Assembly: GCF_032854445.1 (NCBI RefSeq)
Contig: NC_088295.1
Span: forward strand, 85,420,644 to 85,484,643
DNA length: 64,000 nucleotides
Direction: 5' to 3'
Source: Liolophura sinensis
Lineage: Eukaryota; Mollusca; Polyplacophora; Chitonida; Chitonidae
The position numbers and the translations under genes are program-made. Position 1 is the stretch's first letter, and every line of letters begins with the position of its first letter. Below, piece after piece: positions 32,721 to 48,300 of the stretch. Below the pieces are notes generated by a model, which worked only from the letters and a program-made list of their open reading frames with translations, was not told where the DNA came from and did not search any database.

Positions 32721-35700
32721 CTACAATCACAAAACCATACATCAGTATACTTAAATGCAGTTAAAGATTATATTTACCAGCTTTACATATACAGCAAATA
32801 TCTTGGCTCAAATATGAAGTTGGTGTTTATTTCAGGTATTCTGGCATATCGAAGAGTAAGCATACACAACATTCTACCCTAGTACCATACTCTCACATTT
32901 CACCAGAGTTCACCAGAACTACAGGCAACCTATATAGCTCATGCTGCCTGACCTGGTTTCTTGTACATGTTCTTCTTAAAGAAGGTAACAGAAACAATTA
33001 TTAAGCAAACCTGTACCTTGTTATTTAGCCAAGGGCTTTCCATTATTGCAAATAGAAGAATACACAAAATGTATTACCTCTACCAGTGACTGAAAATCTT
33101 GTAACTAAGTGCACTTAAGCAGTTCATTAACCGGCCCAGATTTAACAAGTAAAACCTGTGAAGGAAGGAAACTTTTGACAGGTAGTTTAATTGGGAACAT
33201 AGAGACCACCTATGTTCATAGGGTGTGTATTACTTGTTGGTAGTGGTTCTCTTCACACAGGACCTCACACCAGCATGGGGATGCATGGCAAAGTGGCGAA
33301 GGTTTCATTGAGAAGCTTCGCGTATGTTGTATGTAGGGAGTCAAGACGCACATCAGTAATGTACCGTCTCATGGTTTAACAGGTCGGCCTATACACCTAG
33401 CTGTCTTAACCCACTCCTAACTTAACCTAAGCTGCTAATGGGAAACGTGGCAGCTCTCAAAACACTCCTATTTGGTATCTGGACACCAGCTAAGATCTCT
33501 TTTTACAGAACAAATAAAAGCAGAAGATGTAATTGAGGTTGCTTTCTACTGAGGATAAATAATTCTAAATTCAGCACAGAAAAGGAATATGTCAGTGACC
33601 CTTATGATCATTACCAGATTTACTCAACAGAAAATAATTGCTAATCCACCCATTCAAGGACATTCAATTATCCACTGCCATTTAAATTAAATCTCAGGAC
33701 TTTAATGGTGTATTACTGCTAAGACAAAACAGGGAGTAATCAGGCTATCTAAATTGTTCCAGAGCCTGTTCCAGGATTTACTAGTAATGGAGTGAAATAA
33801 CCAAAATGTTATTGGATTGCATAGATGAAGTGTTCAGTCAGACAGATGAGTTCGGGTCAGAGAGCAAAGCCCAGCAGTCAGTCGTCTTCCCCAACATGAC
33901 TGAATCCTAAATAAAAATGGCTTTATGAAAAACCTGTCAGCTTGACAAATACATGACCTGGACCTGACTAGCACAGGGGAAAATCTCACCACATCATGGC
34001 CAAGTTACTCCACAGACCGAAATTTAAACTATAGCGCGCACTACCAGCCAAACACAAAAGCTCACCAGGCATCAAAATAGAGTATAAATGGATGAGATAT
34101 AATGCCGCTGATACCATATGTCAGAGCACACATCATTTCACTGGACTGATCTCCGTCACTCTAATCGCATCGGACAGCCACTCCATCAGGCAACGACACA
34201 ACTACATATGGCCAAAACCCTGGCTGGCAGATCTACCACTAAGTTGCCAGAAGAAAATATTGACAAGGCAATATTGACAAGATATTTCTTCTCTCAATCA
34301 CATTCCGGCCAGCTGAAGTGGTGTGCTGTATCAGCAGATAGCCATCACTTCAGATATATCATCAGATCTCTTTCTCTCACGAAATAATCTACCATAAAGT
34401 ATAATCCATTCCTTCCCAGGATAGTTTTGTAGTCCCAAGGTTCTGGTGAAACTTACAGGAAACAGTTTTCATCACTTTAATCTTTGCTGTGTCAGGTCAT
34501 CTATTTTTTTCTTGTTCCGCAGAAAGTGTCAGTCTTGTTGGCTGGAACCGCTCATTTACGTCCTGCTTAGTACAGCACCAACGACCAAAAAGCCCATGTT
34601 GAGTAATACAGTCATTCTGTTTACCCTATCACCATACAGGATCAAACAACCCAAAATTAACTGTCATTCTCACTTTAAAAAGTCATATGAAAACTAACTG
34701 ACTAGTTCCATTGAAATCAAGCAATGCTAGTAAATCTAGATTTCCTGTCAGAGGTTTTTCTACGTGCAGTGGTATTTCATATCTCAGCACCACGCCCATT
34801 TTCCTTCAGCTACATAAGAAACGTTGACATTTTTGTGTAATTTCTCAAGCTAAAATTTCAAAGCCTCATAACTTTCATATGATGCAGACTTCAAAGGGTT
34901 TTTCTGCCATAATTTTAAACTTCTGTCCTCTGTTTATTGCGACCAACTGTGGCAATTTGTTTGCATCTTGGGGAAGACTGCCATTGAAGCTGAAGTTCTC
35001 ACTTTTTTCAGTTTACCATTTATTGGCCTAGCTTGCTTGAAGCATGTTTATTTGGGGGTATAATTGTGAAAAACAGACTTCACTTACAGCAAAGGCTTAC
35101 ACTACAAGCTGCTAGCAATTATACAAACCCATTTTACAGTACCACAAGGGCAAAAAGATACAGATACGACCAGCCCGGAATGATTAAAAATGAGCAATTG
35201 GCAGAGCAACTGTTTTCATAACCTTAAATAAAAATAGGGCATGTTGTAGCATCTACAGGGGATATATTTTTACGAGGAAAGAAATAGATTAAGTCTTGAT
35301 ATGCTCCATATGGAGGACAATGAGATGGAACGTTAGTGTGGTAAGTGGATACCAATCCAGCAGGGTTTCTATGGTCGGATCTCCTGACTCTCTACAGTAC
35401 TGGACACCTTCTGTTCAGCTGAACCAGCCACTCATGTTGGTTTGTTATGCTGATGAGAGGGCCACCTGTACATACTACTCACTTCGTCAATCTATCAGGC
35501 TTCAATGTCTTCAAACACTCAAATGTTACCCCTGGTACTTAACAACAACCAGCTCCTGTAAGGGCTGACCTTGGCATAATTGTAAAATGACCATGATCAT
35601 TTCCTTACACTGAGCCCCTTCACCTTTAAACCTTAAAGTGCTTTTCTCACACATTTTCTCTTTATCTGATTGAAATGTCCATTATAATGAAATTAATTAC

Positions 35701-38700
35701 AAGATTTCAGATGTCACATGATGGGCGATAGTGCAACTCACACCCTTGGCTGCTGGTGAATCCATTCCAAAATAAACAAACGACCACTGAAAAAGGATAT
35801 TGGGGGCTCAGACAAACCCCAACCACACGCAAAGTACACCGCCCTGGCAAATTCCCTGATAACATGAAGTAGTGGGTGCTTTGGTAATTCACATAAGGAG
35901 CTGTACACAGCAGCCGGGTGGAAACAATAGTGTTTATCTGTCAGTGCCGTCAAGACTTTTTTCTAGGCACTAGCGATCGCTTTCTGCTGTAGCTGGTGAG
36001 AAAAGCCAATTGCTGATTTGTGGCAGGTGTTGGGGGATCCCCTTCCCCCAAACCATCACAATGTTTACTTGTCTGAGTGGAGCAGTCACACTGTCCCATA
36101 TGTGCTTAGTCCCCTTTTTTATACTCACCACTGTAGAAAAAATGCAGTTAACTAGAAAAGAAACGTTTGCACGTAGGTGTATCAGTCAAATTGTAATCTT
36201 TCCAATTCCCCAAAGTGGCTAGTTACTTGTAGTGGCTAGAAAATGTTTTATAAAGTATCAGATTCAAGTCATGAATGAAAGGCGTCAATTTTACAGTGAT
36301 ATACCTACAGATATACAGATATACAAATAAGATTTCAGATGTGGCCACCAAAATTTACATCAATCAATGGAAGCTAGACAAGCATTGCTATGAAGGGTTT
36401 TGCCCCGTTTTGTGGTGTTTCTGTGTGACTGGAGGAGCTGAACAAGTCCTCCCTGCCCTTGGGCTGTCCTGAACACAAACAAGCCCTCTATCCTACACCT
36501 CAAAGCCTGCTTGACAAGTTCAATTGCTAGCACTGGCTTTTCAATGACCATCAACAAAATAAGTTCCGAAGCTTAATTGACTATGAAAATTCTCTTCCTT
36601 GAAGGACATACTTCAAATGCCATGGAATTGCAAAACCATTACAAGTTAGACAAAGCAGAGGCAGGCTGCAAATATAAAACCTTTTTGAACACAAAGTCAG
36701 TAAATTTCACACCCGACTGGATTCCATTTCATGCTAATGGGCAGATCATGTTGGAGAAGATCTCCCATGGCCTTTAAACACAGCATTACCAAAGGCTCAA
36801 TTAAAATTTGTCCATGTCTATTTTTCATTACAGTTCAGATGGCCTGACACCTGCTGATGTTGTCTAACTGTGAGCACCCACAGAGAACTGTAGACACTGC
36901 CTCTTGTGTAACATCAAAGACACAGCAGTCAGAGACATGCTTGTTAACAATAACAGCGTACAGGTGCTTTTGTCACGCTGCTTTTATCATAAAGTCAACA
37001 ATTTGTGCAAAATCTGTGGAAAACTAGCAACCAATCCAAACAAAAAAGTGTTTGTTTTTTATCACCATGTTGACAATAAACTATGACCATTGAACACATT
37101 TATAATAACAATAATGTGCAACAATGACACACAACCATGTCGGGCCTTTTACATAACAGGTAATGGAAAATGAATATGTGCAGCTACTAGTAAGGATAGA
37201 AAATGGATAGAGATTCAAAAAATCTTAGCACATATGATCAATCAGCGAATATGAGTTTAACTTATGATATACACAATGTTTCACACATACATGAACCAGG
37301 ATATCAAAGATACCCTATGATACCAGAAGTTGGAAAAAACCCTTACAGCTGCTTTTAACAAGGATGTAAAGTTGTTTAAGTGGTACCATACACAGTATGT
37401 TCAGGCCATTATCTACATGTACTGTACAAAGTAGTGAAACCATTCCCTGGGACAATTTGAAGTGCATATTTTTTCTGTTCCTGAACTAAGTAAAGCTGTT
37501 TAAGGTCAAGTGTGAGGGCAGGATATGAACAGGCTGTCACTTTCACCTGTGTATTGTCATACAGTGTGAGTTTTCTAGCTGGTCAGAACAGGGTACTAGT
37601 TCTCTGGACTCTCTGGTTACTTGTACAGATTCCTGCCTCAAAAAGCCACCAGAAATCCACGACAAAAGATGAAGGGTGTTGAGCTGATTTTTGTTCTCAA
37701 CAGCACAGTTGAACATTGCCTGAGGGCAGGGCTCTACTGTGGAGAGCTGAGACCTTTCCCAGAAGGCTTCTTTACCAGTTTCTATGTAAGCTTATTTCCT
37801 CTCCAGCTTTCAGTAATGTGGCATCATCCCTGGGCAAGCTTTGTGCCATGATGCTGAATAAGCCAATGATGAAGATGCAAACCACTTTTCCCAGTTCTTC
37901 ATCCTCTTTCACTCTACATTTGCTTACAGGCTAACAGCAGCTTTTTCCAGCAGTTCTCCACCGCTAACAAATTTGGGAGATGAGAGTGTGAGAGTCCTTC
38001 AGACGCCTGCATCCCCTAATACACGACACCCCAAATCAGTGATGATGCAAACAGTCAGTCAGGAAAAACCTTTACTCAGATTTAAATGCAGTGTATATCC
38101 ATAAGGTCTTAGGAAAGATTGGCCTTGCCAACAGGGATATGATAAATCTAATGAGCTGTTCAGCAGGCCTGAGTAAACCTTGATCGAAGCTGTTTGCAAG
38201 CTTACTCTGCATGGACTGTAAAGGCTCTAAACTGTGCTTTAACCAACGGTCATGATGCCTGAGGCAGTCTGTAAATCCCACTCTAAGTCTCAATGCATAC
38301 AATGGGTATGCAGTGTTGAGTGAACCTATAACATTATCTTGGAGATGAAAATTTGATAAGAATTGCAAGGGCCTTGTTCTGTGAGTATCTTAACATGCTT
38401 TGGACATTCATCCAGACAGTAATAACATTTGCATTCTCTGGCAGCAAAGTTGTCAGCTTGTGAAGCATTTACAATTTACATGAGATAACAATGCCTGCAT
38501 GCTGTGGGCAACTGAGAGCCATTTCCCACATGGAATACCCAGCAAACTGAACTAGTTAGCACTGCAAATAAGCTGCAGAATTACACAAAATGTGTTTCTT
38601 TGCGCTATGTGTACCCAACACTGGTATTGTATAGATGTGTTGGAAAATCACAGTAATCCACAGCAATCACACACTTCCTGTAAAGCCGGATTCAGAATAC

Positions 38701-40784
38701 TAACTCACTGTTTATTACCCAGAACACATTTACAACCAACTTCCACTGACAGAGACCGGTGATAAATCCCCTGACTTGATGCCCTCCTTTATTTCAGCAA
38801 AACCATTGAGTCAGAGACTGTTATCGGGCCAAAAGCAGAGGTGTGCTACAGTTGCCTAAACCAGAGACTTTTATATGGCTGCTAACACATGTACAATTGC
38901 TACAGCAGCAGAGTACACACAAAACTGCACCAAACCCAGTATACCCCGTTTTCTCCACACACTTTACTGCCATTTATCTGCAATGGTCCAGCACTAGCTC
39001 AGATAATTTGGCAAAAAAATGTAACCAGAGCCCCAAGATTTGGAATGGCCATGTGATGTATGAGTAGTTAACAGGATTGATGCGCACAGGTTGAATGAAG
39101 TTTACTTGAAACCAAGTGTCAGAGGATACCTGGGGAGACAGACTGGTTGAAGAAAGCCAAATGGAAAAGATGAGTTTTTATCAAGTGCATGACAGCTTAG
39201 GCCAGGTTACAGATACTTCAGATATGTCAGTTTTGCATAGTGAAGGCAAAAACATGTACACAAATGCTCAGAAATATTCTGCAGCTATATGGAAATACAC
39301 ACAAAATACACAAGTACACATATGAAGCTTTAATGAATAAGATATCAGGAAAAATAGAAAACAGAGTATATACACAACACAGATGCACATAACCCAGCTG
39401 CAAAAAAAATTTGTAAAGCGTGATTTTACCTGGTGAATCTCAGGGCTATGGAATGCTGGGTTAATGATGAGGGTGCAGTGAACTACTCTCGTGTGCAGTA
39501 AGAAACAAGATCATGGACTTACCCTCACCATGCCTGTCACAACCCCAAAATGCCCAGATTTGATTGGTTATACTCCCAAGAGTTAAAACAGGCTGCCATA
39601 GATAGCGGTAGGTTCAAAGGAAAAGCTAATTGCACCATAAGGTACTATTTTAACAGCAACAAATCTAATTTTTTTCAACCAGCTCACACATGTAGCTAAT
39701 TGTCAGCTTGTACACACCATGCGTATTTTGAGGTGATATACAACCTAGCGTATATTTAGAGGTTGAAACAGGTAGAGGGTGCTGGAGAATGCCCATACAT
39801 CAGTTGCCAGGCTATGTCAGCTGTAATGAAAGCCAGATCAGCACCAAAACCCTGTGAGGAAAATTCAGACCCTAGAATGCTGTGTGTCACAATATATCAG
39901 GAACTTAACAATAGAGAGACAAACACTGCATCTGCTTTACCTCATCGCACTCTGTATACTAGATCTTCTCATAAAGAACATGGCACATGGATACAAGTAT
40001 GTTAATCATTCACTCTGACCTAGTCTGTATTCCCCCCAGAACACATGTACATAATTCCTTTTATCAGTAAAAACAAAATTTTATTCTGATTTCATTCTTG
40101 AATATAAAAACAGTTTGTTGTTACCTCCTTTGGAATTCATTAATACTATTGACATAAGACTTGATATGTGTGCTATTTTTTTTTCTCCTAGGAGTTTCTG
40201 TCAGATGTTCCACATCCTCTTTGTCTTGCATATAGGTACATCCAGTTAACAATACATCACCTTAAGCTCCATTTGTACTGAATCGTGTAGCAGTTTTATC
40301 ACCACTAAGACAGATGGAGCACCTGGCATAAAACTATGTGGACATTCTCAAGCAAAAAGAGAACAATTCATATACTTCACTTAAAACTGAAAGGTTTTTG
40401 GACCATTCCTCAGTGTATGCCATCAATATTTGCCTCTGGTCACAAGGCGTTTCAATATATGTCGTTTTTCCAAAAGCATAAAAGCTCTTTAGATCCCAAT
40501 AGATACATTTTTTTTTAAGAAATCAATGAATCAAAATTTATTTGTGTTCCACAATGTCTTGTGATAAATATAGAAGTTCCCTTAAGCTTTTAAAACAGTC
40601 TGGCTGCAGGCTGCCTGACACTAAACTTGACTACTTGGCACATTAGGTGACATGCAATATCCAGAAGAAACTTACTGCTTCCTGGCAAATCCCTTCCTAA
40701 AAGGGGATAATGTTACAAGATCACAGCTAGACTCAGCCTTTGACCCCAGCAGACATACATGTATTCATGCATGCCACACAACTT

Positions 40785-40818
40785 GTTCTCCTGTACCATA
40801 GGCTTCGTACAGGAGAAC
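40785..40818. repeat. Perfect 12-bp inverted repeat (hairpin)
   Basis: GTTCTCCTGTAC at 40785-40796 and its exact complement GTACAGGAGAAC at 40807-40818, with a 10-base gap. It could fold as a hairpin in DNA or RNA. No poly-T follows and no function is apparent. Confidence 0.9.
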
Positions 40819-42296
40819 CTACTGAAATTACCTGTGCGTGTCAAACAACCTTTGGTGCCAATGGTATTAACCATAAAACAGAGAAGAAAAAGAATAAAAC
40901 AATCGATATGGTTTAGATTTAAACACACACATCTTAGGTTGCCGACACTTGAAGCTGATGAGAACCATTAGCCCCTGTGTGAGTTGAAACTCTCAAGTTG
41001 AGGGATGTGTCACCCACCTTCCCTGCTGGTTACCAAAGTTCAATTCCCATTAGACCCCACTGCACTTCAGCCACATTTTTACCAACACTTCATACTAAAC
41101 CTGAAACAATCCACTTGCTTCAAGGGTGGAAGAAAAAAACTTTTTTTCACTTCCAAACAACTTTTTTTAAGCAATCCTTTGACCAGAAACTTTAATGTGG
41201 GAACACTTAGGGGCTTATTCTACTTGTGAATCATTTGGAGCGCATGGAATAACTTGACATTTGCCTCCAATGTAATAATCTGATGCAGAATTAACCAGAT
41301 ATCTGATGTCAAACTTGTACCAAATGTAAGCAATAAAGCAACAGCTGACCTGAAATCAACTGTCACACAGCTGTGATATATTTGCATCATACCAGTCATG
41401 TTAAAGCACAGCACATCACTCATAAATTATCCTTCAAGTCACCTGTTTCCATGTCAACCAAGAAAAAGGCCATATGTGAGAGCTCCACAAAACAGTTTTT
41501 GTACAAGTTCTAAAAGTGCCCTATGAAGTCTACAGCCAGAAAAGATCCAGCTTCCAAGCTTTCATTGTTTAGTTGGATACTTTGAATCCATAGATCCCCT
41601 AGTCTCTATCTACATGTACCTACAGGTGATCAGCTCACGAAATAGAGCGGGTACTATCCCTGTAGCTATCAAAGCCCCATCTTCTGCCAGCCAGCAGGTG
41701 GAAGTGTCTGCATAACTCAAGGTAAGACCTCAGTAATCACTGTACTAATAAACCAGCGATACCGAGACAGAACAAACCTGGCCCACCTGGTCTTTCTGGG
41801 AGAGCAAAAGGAGATTTCCTTTAGATCTTCACACACTCTCCTGCTTACAGCCTTCTGATCCCAGTATGGGTGGTTATGCAACAACAGAACCAGGATGTGA
41901 TAGTAACACATGTTTCCTGTTTTGAAGCCCTTTTAACCTTGCCTGCCCCAGAGCCGCCAAAGAGGGATCCTTCCCCAGTATTAACATATAATATAAATAC
42001 CTTGTCCCCGACATCTGCTATTCCTTCAATCTGTCAGGAAGTCCCAGAGTTTCTAGTTACCAAATGTCATATTTCACAATATTATCACAGACTGGAGCTT
42101 TAAATAAAAAGGTAACACTATGACAAGGCTTGAAAAAGATGTATGGTTAATACAAAGTAAGTGAGCAAAAAAATACATTAGAATAATGTTTAGCAATATT
42201 ATAAAGTGACAGAAAGTACAAGTACAAATGAAGCCCTGCATAATTCAACAAACACAAAAACTTGTTATATTAAATACTTTGAACAAATCATATATT

Positions 42297-42350
42297 TATT
42301 TGTTTACTTGATTGGTGTTTTACACCGTACTCAAGAATATTTCACTTATA
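42297..42350 (-). mobile_element. SINE 3' tail fragment
   Basis: The plus strand reads TTGATTGGTGTTTTACACCG then TACTCAAGAATATTTCACTTA, the reverse of the SINE tail seen at 21960-22020. Only the last 55 or so bases remain. Confidence 0.8.
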
Positions 42351-45300
42351 ACAAAACAAATATACTGGTAACGTTTTCAAATTATCTTCTTACACACAAA
42401 ACACAAAAGACACTTAAGACTTCTTCCCGAGCGCCTCACAGACACACCCACAGTAGCCACAAACCCACCCAGCCCTCTAAACTCTATATATACACACAGA
42501 AGGCACTTCTCAGGTTTCCTCTGCCTTCAGGCATTTTTATGCAGTCTTTTAAATCAAAAGCAGATTTCTCAGATGCTCTATATATTTCAGTAAAAAAGTC
42601 CCTCTACATGTTCACTGGATGATAGTATGTGTGTGTAAGCCTCGGTACCACCAGGCCTCCGTAATGTCGATCATACAGTATCACTGTCACAGTGCTATGT
42701 GTCCTCCACAGCTAATCTCTTTTGAGAACTTCTGAGAAGTTGCGAGAGACACTAACATGGTCCTCAGTACTAATCACATTCTAGTTACAAGGAGAGAAGC
42801 ATGTCGGGTATCCTGCCAATCTTTGGGATACAAGACAACCCATCTTGTAGTCCAATTAGATGTATCACAACATTAAAAGAAACCGTATAAAATTTATACA
42901 TTTCTAGACCACAATTATAGGCATGTTAGAACAAATCAAAGATAGCTTTGACGAAGAAAAACATCACTACTTATCATACTGGATACAACATGCAATAGTT
43001 GATTAATATACAGTTGAAGAGAAATTACCTACATGTTCTAAAATCATTACCTAGTTTTACACATACATCAAAATGGTAGACAGAGGTATATTTTTCTTTA
43101 ACATGAAGGCTTGTATTTATAGTAGGAAATGTTTCTGGTGCTCTGCGTGAGCTCAGCTGTCAATATGCTGCCGAGTCCTGATAAAACATGCCAGCAGATC
43201 GCCAACAGATAGACGGTATTGTGTCGCAGTCATCCCAGCAGGGCTGGTCACCAGTGCAAGGCTAATAGGGCAAGAATTTATGAGATGATGGCCCTGGAGA
43301 CCATATAATATTCATCCAATCAGAATGCCATAAAATTGGCAGTGTCAAGTAGTTGCTGCTGATGACGAGAGTTTATTAGAAACTGGGTGTACACAGCAGG
43401 CCTTGGGCCAGATGGAGGAGCTGGTTGCAGATGGAAGGCAAAGTGTGGTCAAGGCTAAATTGACAGATCCACTGATTATAGGGTTATTTACATCTGCCTG
43501 CCTCAATAGCAGGCCCCAGCATGCAGCCTTATCTCTCTATTATTCACTGTAATAAATCAAAGGCTGCAATGATTTCACAGCCTTATTACAAAAGCAGGAG
43601 ATACATGGTGTTGAGAAAACATTAACACCATGGTCCAGAACAGATAACTGTCCAGGATCAGACAGCATTGAAGAATCATTGGGGCCCAACATTAAATGCA
43701 AGATGTGAGATGGTAGAATTCTCTGTGTCCTGGCCCAGGTTACCAGCTCTGTCACAACGTAAGACCATGTGTCTGTGTTGGACAAGACGGTGGTCCACAA
43801 TGCTCATCACTACAAGGGGCCACGACTCCATTGTTAATCCCCTTCGTTAGACTTTGCCTTCCAGCTGTACACGGCTGAAAGTATTAAATTAAGATATGCC
43901 TCCAGTGCTGAACAGCAAAACCTGTCAAGCACAGATAATGTAAAAATTGCTAGCCTGTGATTTTCCCAATTTTGTTGGTTTTTCACACTCTTCTCTCTTA
44001 TTTGGATGGATCTCACAAAGCCGAGCAGAATGTCCAGAAGAGGGGAGGGGAATTAACCTCAGGCACTGCGAACACCAAGTCACATCCATAAGCCCTTCCA
44101 TCAGGTCGTGTCACGCAGCATTATGTGTAGTTAACCGCGGCAGGCATTGTTCATACAACCCCCTGGTGAGCAACGCAGACATTACTCATAACCGTGGCGA
44201 CACCAGTATATTCTGGCAGTATGTCATTCCAAAGTTTGTCTCAACACAATGTTCACACTGGGCAACCAATTTACACTCAGTGCTTTTCAGAACTTTACTC
44301 ACAGTCCCCATGAAATACATCATTAATCCACCTCTGGTTGAGTGCAAATCTAATTTTTGTAAATACACACAAAAAGTCTTAAGAAAAGATTGCCCATCCG
44401 CCAAATACCTTTTGAACACCTAGACGACTAATGCAGCCATTCTCTTTGTTTTTATTTTCAGGCAGTACCCATTCATCATTTAGTGTGACAAGAAACTACT
44501 TTACTGAGAAAATTGGTTTGATCTGCTCGGGGCCTGGGATGAATCCAAGCCCTTGCCTGCCAGACAAACATCTCGTGATCGATTCATTTCCCACCGCAGC
44601 AAACCATGTATACCTAAATATACAGCTGCCATGCATAACATGAAGTAAACAAATCAGTGTTGGGTAACAATGGATAGGCATGTAGCCTTCATACAGAAAA
44701 TGAAATATTTCTTCAAAATGGGATTGCACATTGCCTCGAGTCTACAATCTGATTACACAAGGTGCCATTCATCATATGCAGCTTGTCCTATCTAATCTTC
44801 TCCCATCTCAATCACAGATTACAACTACATGATCAGTACTCACAGAGACATGCTAGCTGCCAGACTGGCAGATGGAAATGGGGCAGCACACCAAAAGGCA
44901 GTCTGACATTCAAAATCATGCTGAAATATTTGGCAACAAGCAGGAAAAGCCTCAAGTGCCTATTCTTCAAAGCTACATGTTTCTTTTAACACCAGGTTTG
45001 GGCATGAGCAGTCCGCATAGGGTGTATAACAACACCAGAAAGCCGCCTTTAGACATTTACACAACACAGAGATCACAAGCCATGTATCACTAAAGTCTTA
45101 TCTAGAGCCACCACCTTGGCTCTTCCCCCAGAACAGGCCTTCTCTAAACACTTCTAAAGACAGGAGGTTCTCATCAATTCCATAAAATACAGCAGCTCTG
45201 TTTCCAAACCTTGTAAGATCAGGGCAATTAATGGTCCACTTTCCTGTCTTATCATGGCCGGGCTTGTGTGGTCCAGCAGGAAGGGGGAGGAAAGATGCAG

Positions 45301-48300
45301 ACACCAGGAAATACCTCCCCCACCATCTGGTGCTGGGTGCTCAGAAGGGATGGCACCTACTCACAGAGTACTGGATGACCTATGCCCTTTAGCAGGGGCA
45401 ACTGTACCCCAAACTATCCAGCCATCTGTGTCAACAACTACACCAATATCATAACTTCACTTGTCACAGCAGAAGCTGGTCAGCCATTTGTCAGGGACAT
45501 CAGTGAGCACCTAATTACAAGGAGGTCAGGGTATGGGGGTTGGTGCATTACACCCTCTGGCAGGTCAGAGGACATTGGGAGAATTTCTCACTCTGTCTAA
45601 CCACTAAATAAGCCTGTCACAATGCCAAGGAACTGAAGAAACAGGACTGGTGAATTACCCAACACCCTGCCAAGGAGTACCCTTCAAAACATTCTAATTT
45701 CTGATGACAAATACCAAAGACTGCAAAAACGCTTGTTTGACAAATTCTCTAAATACCAGTATTGTGAAGAACAGGTCTACACCACACAGGATGGGGTCCT
45801 CGGTCCACTACTTGTGACAGCCCTCAATTCATCTTCATTCCTCCACCAGACACCAGTTGACAATTTTAGCATCTTGTTTCAAAGAGAAAATTCTGGGAAT
45901 GCTCCCCCACTTCAACAGCTCAAATAGGTAAATATGATCAATGTCAGTTTCCCAAACTTAGCTTGAACCATTACAGGGTTGTAAATCACAGGGTCCACAG
46001 AGTGTCCATATAATCTGTTCACCAGATGAGTTTTAAGCATGATGCTCACAGCATTACATCAGGCTGACATAAACATTAACATACTGGTCTTGGATAAAAC
46101 GGAAAAGAATATTCCTTTTTACTACTACACTATCGTTTTCCAGGGAAAGATCTGCCATTCCTGAATGATCAGATAATACATTCAAAGAAATGTGAACATG
46201 TAAGTGAATTTGTTGTAACATTGGGTGCTTTACAACATCAGACATAATTACATTGACAGTTCCATTTTTAATGTACCACCTTTCCAAGCTGACTTTGTTA
46301 TGTTGCCAATTATAATGCCAACACATACTGCACATAACTCACTCGGTCAAAGATGGGAATATGACTCAGACCTTCAATTTTATAGCTAAAATGATATGGG
46401 CAACAATATGAAATTGTTGTGGAGTCAGCTGAGTGCAGCTATGCGGTGTGCAGGGTGATTTGCAGGACGCCTCTGGGGGGATATCCTTACCATACTCCCC
46501 ATCAAAAATATTGCAATTTGATCTGAACTCCTCCCCATTCCAAATCCCAAACCACAAATCTAATAGCATCCTTGTTTCTTTATTCATCTCAGCACCCTGG
46601 TCCAGGCACCTTGGACTCTTCTAGGGGGACTGCCAATACCCTGGAGTCACACCAGAAGCCTCCCTGAGGGGACTAACATCACCTGAGGCCCAGCTTCACC
46701 TTTATTCAGTGGCTAAGGTTTCTTTCTGAGACCTCTGTTAGCAATGGCACAGAAAAATGCAATCTTTAATAAATTGACAGGCTATTTACACCTCAATTAC
46801 TGTGACAAACATAAAGATGATGAGATGTCCCTTTTGGGGCCTGCATGGTGTCCTGGATGTCACCATCCAGGTCTGAAATGAGAGGCTCTGCTGGGGAGAA
46901 TTTCTGGGAGGTGTGATTCTGTCACCGGTCACACACTTGTTAGAGCTGGGTTGAAATTACTACAAAACTTCCCAGACCATCAGGCCTAACTCATCAGCAC
47001 CCCTGATTACAATTTTTTTGATTTTTTTTCTTAAATTCTTGGTTGGTTTCACATTCTAAGTTGTTACAAAAATTGAGGCCTTAAGCAAAATGAGAGTCTT
47101 TGACAGCCTTGGAGATTTACTGAGCTGCTTCTCTACTCAATAAACCCTCAGTCTCAGTGCCAACAAGTTTCAAATTTCTATCTCAAACAGGAAGCACTAT
47201 ATTCTACACATGGCTCATGCTGCGCAAACAGGCTCTCCCATAAGTGTTTACCCTCTTCTAAGAGATCACAAACAAATCAGTTGAATAGCCAAAGTGAACA
47301 GAAGAGTTCTCTATCAGGGACAATAACCCATGGGGACTACACTGTACAATGACGGATTATTTTACAACAGCTTAATTCACTAGATGATCTAGCCTTGTTG
47401 AGAAAGAGGACTCTTGGAGTAGCGTAATCTCAGTCCCCTTACCCCATCTGTCTGTTCTTACAAGGCCTCCCAAGGGGATTACAGGCTTAGACAAACACAG
47501 CACCAAGAGGACTCCATACAACATTATGTCCCAAGACTTGGTCAATCACCAATGCTCAGTGCCATTGGTAACAAGGTCAAGTATAAAGGTGAAAAAAAAA
47601 ACTGAAGTAAAAAGGCACCAATTCACCAAAATGTGGATGTAATGGTTATATTTTAATCAAAAGCTCAGAGCTGACCATCTTAAAATTCTCAACATCACTG
47701 TTCCACTCTGTCTTTTTGGCAAACAAATTGTTACCCAGCTGCTAGAATGCTTTGAAAGTGCTCCGTCCTCCACACCATACCACCAGCCACTCTCTGGCAT
47801 GCTCTGCACAATTTATGCCACACCCACCTCAATGCTTACCCCACCCACATGCCACCCATATGTCCAGTGCAGACTGGTCAAATCACAACAGCAGACCAAT
47901 TAAGCCTGCATGGATTTTATTAGGTAGACAGGTCTGAAGTCTGGTCAACTCATCTTCAGTCATTAGCTTCAATGTAATGCTTAGCTTTCACCTTTCAAGT
48001 CTGTACTGGGACATGAAGGTCAAGATCCACACATAATATAGACCACAGCTTCTGATGAGGACAATTCCTCGATATTAAACTTATTCCCTACATGATACAG
48101 AATCTGGTCTACCCAAAACTGACCTAGCTCTCCCTTGTGCCTTGCCAATGTACTCATGATTTCCCTCCAGTGCACACAGTTTCCCTCTCAGTAGACAACA
48201 CTCTGATGTCTACATGTATAATGCATGTTTAGCTCCCCAAATGACTCTCTCAGGGACTGGTTCAAACACAACACAGTTCTTCCATTCCTGTCTTGATGCT

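Noticed and set aside
40832-40931. Candidate upstream Robo exon on the minus strand: hydrophobic stretch ending CACAG|gtaatt in phase 1
   Set aside because: Phase fits the Ig1 exon, but there is no ATG between the upstream stop and the hydrophobic part, so it cannot be a start exon as it stands; no support for an earlier exon.
43947-44423. 158-codon plus-strand frame
   Set aside because: Longest non-repeat frame, but composition is unremarkable, no domain or signal is seen, and one frame of this length is expected by chance in 64 kb.
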